Assembly: GCA_937863215.1 (NCBI GenBank)
Contig: CALMFQ010000217.1
Location: 1-9,478 of the forward strand
Source: an uncultured Pseudomonadota bacterium
GTDB lineage: Bacteria > Pseudomonadota > Gammaproteobacteria > Burkholderiales > SCOH01
Reading direction: 5' to 3'
DNA: 9,478 bases
The position numbers and the translations under genes are program-made. A model generated the notes under the pieces. The model made no database searches, was not told the DNA's origin, and was given only the letters and a program-made list of their open reading frames with translations. Below, in pieces: positions 7,312 to 9,478 of this stretch (the first letter of the stretch is position 1; each line of letters opens with the position of its first letter).

Positions 7312-7320
7312 TGCTATCCT
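7312..7320 (+). promoter_or_regulatory. rlmL: Candidate extended -10 element of rlmL
   Basis: TGCTATCCT matches the extended -10 pattern TGnTATnnT. It would start transcription near 7327, about 20 nt before the rlmL ATG at 7347. No good -35 box is visible, as is allowed for extended -10 promoters. A start here would exclude the alternative in-frame GTG codons at 7299 and 7311. Confidence 0.35.
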
Positions 7321-7346
7321 GCTGGGTTTTAAGCGAATGTGAACTG

Positions 7347-8534
7347 ATGCAAGTCAAACCGACGCAGAAATTCTTTGCCCCCTGCCCGCGCGGACTTGAA
7401 ACCGTTCTGGCACAGGAGCTGACCGATCTCGGTGCCTCGTACATCGAGCCGACCGACGGCGGGGTACATTTTAGCGGCGACTGGCTGGTGGGCGCAAAAG
7501 CCAATCTGAAAAGCCGTGTCGCCAGCCGCATCCTGTGGCGTATCGCTGCCGGCGGTTACCGTAACGAACAGGACATCTACAAGCTGGCGCTGGAATGCGA
7601 ATGGCCGATGCTGTTCAATCCGGAGTTGACGATTCGCGTCAATGTGGCAGCGCAGAAATCGCCGGTCAAGAGCCTCGAATTCGTCACACTGAAAATCAAG
7701 GATGCCATCTGCGACCGCTTCCGCGAAGAGCGCGGCGTGCGCCCGAGCGTCGACACGCGCAACCCGGATGTGCGCATCCAGGCATTTCTCGACGAACGCA
7801 TCTGCACCATTTATCTCGACCTGTCCGGCGAACCGCTGTTCAAGCGCGGCCTGCGCCATAGCGCCAACGAGGCACCGCTGCGCGAAAATCTCGCCGCCGG
7901 CATTCTCAAGCTGTCCGGCTGGGTGCCGGGTACGCCACTGCTCGACCCGATGTGCGGCAGCGGTACCATCCTGCTCGAAGCAGTGCAAATGGCGCTGAAC
8001 ATCGACCCCGGCCTTGGCCGCAGTTTTGCGCTGCAGAAACTCAACAACTTCAACCGCAAGGCGTGGGAACAGCTGCTGGCCGACAGCCAGGCGCAGCAGC
8101 AACCGCGCCAACCCTTGCCGATCTGGGGTAGCGACAAGTTCGGCGATGCACTCAAATCGGCGCGCGACAATCTGCAACAGGCCGGTTACGCCGATCTGGT
8201 GCAATTGAAACAGGCCGATTTCGTCAACCTCGGCGCACCGGCAGCGGAAGGCGTGATCGTCACCAATCCGCCATATGGCGTGCGGCTGGATGAGCTCGAC
8301 CGGCTGGCGGCGCTGTACCCGGAAATGGGCAACACCCTCAAGCGCAATTTTGCCGGCTGGCGTGCCTATTTCCTCACCGGCGACCCGGCGCTGGCCAAGC
8401 TGATCCGGCTATCGGCATCGAAACGCAGCGTACTGTTCAACGGCGCGCTCGAATGCCGGCTGTTCGAATTCAAGGTGGTTGCCGGCAGCAATCGCAAACC
8501 GGAAGGCGGCGAAACCCCATCGGCGATCCGTTGA
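7347..8534 (+). CDS. rlmL: 23S rRNA (guanine-N2) methyltransferase RlmL-like, THUMP domain
   Basis: This family transfers a methyl group from S-adenosylmethionine to guanine N2 of 23S rRNA (m2G2445 in the E. coli enzyme), in the cytoplasm during ribosome assembly. The 395-residue protein has an N-terminal ferredoxin-like/THUMP region (about residues 5-160, beginning KFFAPCPRGLE), the linker KRGLRHSANEAPLRE (166-180) and a Rossmann methyltransferase domain. That domain carries DPMCGSGT (200-207) for SAM binding and the amino-methyltransferase catalytic motif NPPYG (307-311). It corresponds only to the RlmL half of E. coli RlmKL; the C-terminal RlmK domain is absent. I chose the ATG at 7347 because homologues begin just before FFAPCPRGLE. 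In-frame GTG codons at 7299 and 7311 are possible; an AAAGGAG at 7291 is too close to the first and far from the second. Confidence 0.93.
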   Translation: MQVKPTQKFFAPCPRGLETVLAQELTDLGASYIEPTDGGVHFSGDWLVGAKANLKSRVASRILWRIAAGGYRNEQDIYKLALECEWPMLFNPELTIRVNVAAQKSPVKSLEFVTLKIKDAICDRFREERGVRPSVDTRNPDVRIQAFLDERICTIYLDLSGEPLFKRGLRHSANEAPLRENLAAGILKLSGWVPGTPLLDPMCGSGTILLEAVQMALNIDPGLGRSFALQKLNNFNRKAWEQLLADSQAQQQPRQPLPIWGSDKFGDALKSARDNLQQAGYADLVQLKQADFVNLGAPAAEGVIVTNPPYGVRLDELDRLAALYPEMGNTLKRNFAGWRAYFLTGDPALAKLIRLSASKRSVLFNGALECRLFEFKVVAGSNRKPEGGETPSAIR

Positions 8535-8630
8535 ATCATTCGCCGCGGGATCGCGCCGGCTACGCCCCGCCAATCGACGGTATAGCATCGCTGCGACAGA
8601 CGTGTTAGCCTTGAAAAGCAGCGAAAAATT

Positions 8631-8664
8631 AAACAGTTACGTGCACTAAAACAGTTCGGTGCAC
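8631..8664. repeat. Tandem 16-nt repeat (18-bp period) upstream of the small membrane protein gene
   Basis: AAACAGTT-AC-GTGCAC (8631-8646) and AAACAGTT-CG-GTGCAC (8649-8664) match at 14 of 16 positions. Both mismatches fall in the 2-nt spacer. Each unit joins an AACAGTT near-palindrome to the palindrome GTGCAC. The pair lies in the 227-bp gap 8535-8761, about 100 bp before the next start codon. Tandem operator sites are the simplest reading, but this is inference. The rest of the gap holds one hairpin (8671-8692) and no convincing promoter or T-run terminator; TTGAAA at 8611 resembles a -35 box but lacks a partner -10. Confidence 0.5.
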
Positions 8665-8670
8665 CACTGC

Positions 8671-8692
8671 GGTGCCGGCAATACCGGCAGCC
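8671..8692 (+). other. Leader hairpin before the small membrane protein gene
   Basis: TGCCGG (8673-8678), loop CAATA, then CCGGCA (8684-8689) form a perfect 6-bp stem. Two further G-C pairs (8671-8672 with 8691-8692) can form across a single bulged G. No T-run follows, so it is not a standard Rho-independent terminator. It may be a structural element of the 5' leader or chance in GC-rich DNA. Confidence 0.35.
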
Positions 8693-8761
8693 GACAACAG
8701 TCGCAATCTGACCACGACATCCGCGACCGCTGCAGCCTGTTCCCAACCACGGAGATACATC

Positions 8762-9022
8762 ATGCAACGCACGATCTGGATCATGTGGCCATCGTTCCTG
8801 ATAGCAGGAGCGATGACGGTTGTTTTCTTTACCCTGGTCGATCCCGCCGATCTGACCATATTCGGTGTTGCACTGGCCGAACACCGGCTTGCCAGCTACA
8901 GCGTCGGCTTTCTGCTGTTCTGGCTGTTTTCCGCGTGGGACAGCTGGCTGACGCTGTTTTTCCAGCGCGATGCCGATACGGTCAATCATCCTCAACGCCA
9001 CACGATAACGCCATCGCATTGA
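8762..9022 (+). CDS. Small two-helix inner-membrane protein, conserved hypothetical
   Basis: The 86-residue protein has no known function to me. It resembles short membrane proteins seen in betaproteobacteria and relatives that begin RTIWIxWPSF and carry FFTLxDPxxLxxFG. Predicted transmembrane helices lie at about residues 4-25 and 46-67, joined by a short loop (DPADLTIFGVALAEHRLA, 28-45). The tail is polar and His-rich (about 69-86). By the positive-inside rule, both ends are probably cytoplasmic with the loop in the periplasm, though charges are few. The ATG at 8762 is chosen because GGAGA (8751-8755) lies 6 nt upstream and the hydrophobic segment begins at once. The frame is open back to 8672, but the extra residues look random. 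A 9-bp stem follows the stop. It is probably transcribed alone. Confidence 0.75.
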   Translation: MQRTIWIMWPSFLIAGAMTVVFFTLVDPADLTIFGVALAEHRLASYSVGFLLFWLFSAWDSWLTLFFQRDADTVNHPQRHTITPSH

Positions 9023-9030
9023 TGCCTGGC

Positions 9031-9054
9031 AATGGCGCCGCCGCTGGCGCCATT
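9031..9054 (+). terminator. Strong 9-bp hairpin after the small membrane protein gene (possible terminator)
   Basis: AATGGCGCC (9031-9039), loop GCCGCT, then GGCGCCATT (9046-9054) make a perfect 9-bp GC-rich stem, 8 nt after the stop codon. The following bases (CTCGTTTGC) are only mildly T-rich, so it is an imperfect Rho-independent terminator. It could equally be an mRNA 3'-end stabiliser. Confidence 0.5.
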
Positions 9055-9091
9055 CTCGTTTGCACCCTCGTCTTAATCGGCTGTTAAGCCA

Positions 9092-9106
9092 AAACGCTTA
9101 GCGTTT
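9092..9106. promoter_or_regulatory. Perfect palindrome AAACGCT-T-AGCGTTT upstream of the exported-protein gene
   Basis: A 15-bp palindrome with 7-bp arms and a one-base centre lies 33 bp before the start codon at 9139. Its symmetry without a usable hairpin loop favours a protein-binding operator over an RNA stem. This is inference from symmetry and position only. Confidence 0.4.
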
Positions 9107-9130
9107 CCGGACTCAATCCGACTGTCCGGA
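9106..9130 (+). promoter_or_regulatory. Hairpin that would sequester the Shine-Dalgarno of the exported-protein gene
   Basis: TCCGGAC (9106-9112) pairs perfectly with GTCCGGA (9124-9130) around an 11-nt loop. The 3' arm contains most of the GGAG ribosome binding site (9128-9131), which is 7 nt from the ATG at 9139. A competing stem, GACTC (9110-9114) with GAGTC (9129-9133), also covers the site. Either fold would limit ribosome access. Confidence 0.4.
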
Positions 9131-9138
9131 GTCTTGTC

Positions 9139-9478
9139 ATGTACCGAATCATCCTGCTGTGCTGTCTGTCCAGCGTATCCTACGCCGCTGCCGCCACAGA
9201 ATTCATCCGCATCTGCAACAATGGCGACGCCGCCGGGCAGGGCATCTGTCCGGCCAAGCCGCAGCCGGGCGAACGGCCGCACGACTGGGGTTGCAGCAAA
9301 CAGCGCCAGACCGGTCTGTTATGGTCGATCCAGAGCCTGCACGGCACCTGGGCCGCAGCGACTCAATCTCTGCCGCAAACACTGGATGCCGCGGCGCACT
9401 GCGGCCTGGCCCGCGGCTGGCGGGCGCCGACGCGGGCCGAGCTGCTGTCGCTGCAGACGCACGCGCAGCAAGGCTGGT
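9139..9478 (+). CDS. Exported DUF1566-like (Lcl C-terminal domain) protein, 3' end beyond window
   Basis: The visible 113 residues run off the window. The protein starts with a short signal peptide (MYRIILLCCLSSVSYAAAA, cleavage near residue 19), so it is exported to the periplasm or beyond. The mature part has several cysteines (Cys26, Cys37, Cys52, Cys88). It carries landmarks I associate with DUF1566 domains: TGLLW at 58-62 (usually TGLMW), a spaced Trp and Cys-Gly-Leu, and GWRAPTRAELLSL (93-105, the WRLPTxxEL motif with Ala for Leu). DUF1566 proteins have no well-defined biochemical role. The ATG at 9139 is supported by GGAG at 7 nt and by the signal peptide. The 116-bp gap upstream contains a possible terminator, a palindrome and a hairpin over the ribosome binding site, suggesting separate regulation. 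Confidence 0.75.
   Translation, partial: MYRIILLCCLSSVSYAAAATEFIRICNNGDAAGQGICPAKPQPGERPHDWGCSKQRQTGLLWSIQSLHGTWAAATQSLPQTLDAAAHCGLARGWRAPTRAELLSLQTHAQQGW

Noticed and set aside
6700..7332. 210-aa plus-strand frame over hemB
   Set aside because: Shadow of hemB, whose active-site residues are intact on the other strand.
7329..8204. 291-aa open frame on the minus strand over rlmL
   Set aside because: Antisense shadow of a clearly coding gene with intact methyltransferase motifs; no recognisable family.
8558..8569. GCCGGCTACGCC in the gap after rlmL, with its reverse complement inside pilM near 1900, as a possible dispersed or uptake-type repeat
   Set aside because: A few shared 12-mers are expected by chance in 9.5 kb of GC-rich DNA, and only two copies were noticed.
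8366..9019. 217-aa minus-strand frame spanning the 8535-8761 gap
   Set aside because: It crosses rlmL, the gap and the small membrane protein gene. Its composition is Arg/Cys/Ser-rich without domain features, and it lacks support over the better plus-strand gene.

Overview
The window looks like ordinary chromosome from a betaproteobacterium of moderately high GC. The protein flavour (PilMNO, Asp-type HemB, YcgR, stand-alone RlmL) suggests Nitrosomonadales/Gallionellaceae-like relatives, but I cannot fix the genus from sequence alone. There is no mobile element, tRNA, rRNA or CRISPR array, and nearly all coding sequence is conserved housekeeping or envelope genes. I found no new multi-gene system. 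The unexplained signals lie in the intergenic regions and in one degenerate nucleotidyltransferase-like protein.

Left part (1-2313, minus strand): the start of a type IV pilus assembly operon, read pilM-pilN-pilO. It is tightly packed: a 4-bp ATGA overlap, then an 8-bp gap. The three products form the cytoplasmic and inner-membrane alignment subcomplex; the genes normally following (pilP, pilQ) would lie beyond position 1. A 179-bp AT-rich divergent promoter region (2314-2492) separates pilM from mrcA. It holds a plausible pilM promoter, a perfect TATAAT for mrcA, a 7-bp-arm palindrome at the expected pilM transcription start, and a 10-bp perfect inverted repeat whose arms touch both promoters.

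Middle part (2493-6272, plus strand): mrcA (bifunctional penicillin-binding protein 1A), a 216-aa nucleotidyltransferase-like protein with an apparently incomplete catalytic motif, and ycgR (PilZ-domain c-di-GMP effector). They are closely spaced and may be co-transcribed. hemB (6277-7278, minus) converges on ycgR with a 4-nt gap.

Right part (7279-9478): hemB and rlmL (23S rRNA guanine methyltransferase) diverge. Then come a 227-bp gap with an 18-bp-period tandem repeat and a hairpin, an 86-aa two-helix membrane protein, a 116-bp gap rich in hairpins, and the start of an exported DUF1566-like protein cut by the window edge.

Together the region joins surface motility machinery (PilMNO, YcgR), cell wall synthesis (PBP1A), haem synthesis (HemB) and ribosome modification (RlmL). 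The pilM/mrcA divergent pairing is a familiar proteobacterial arrangement.
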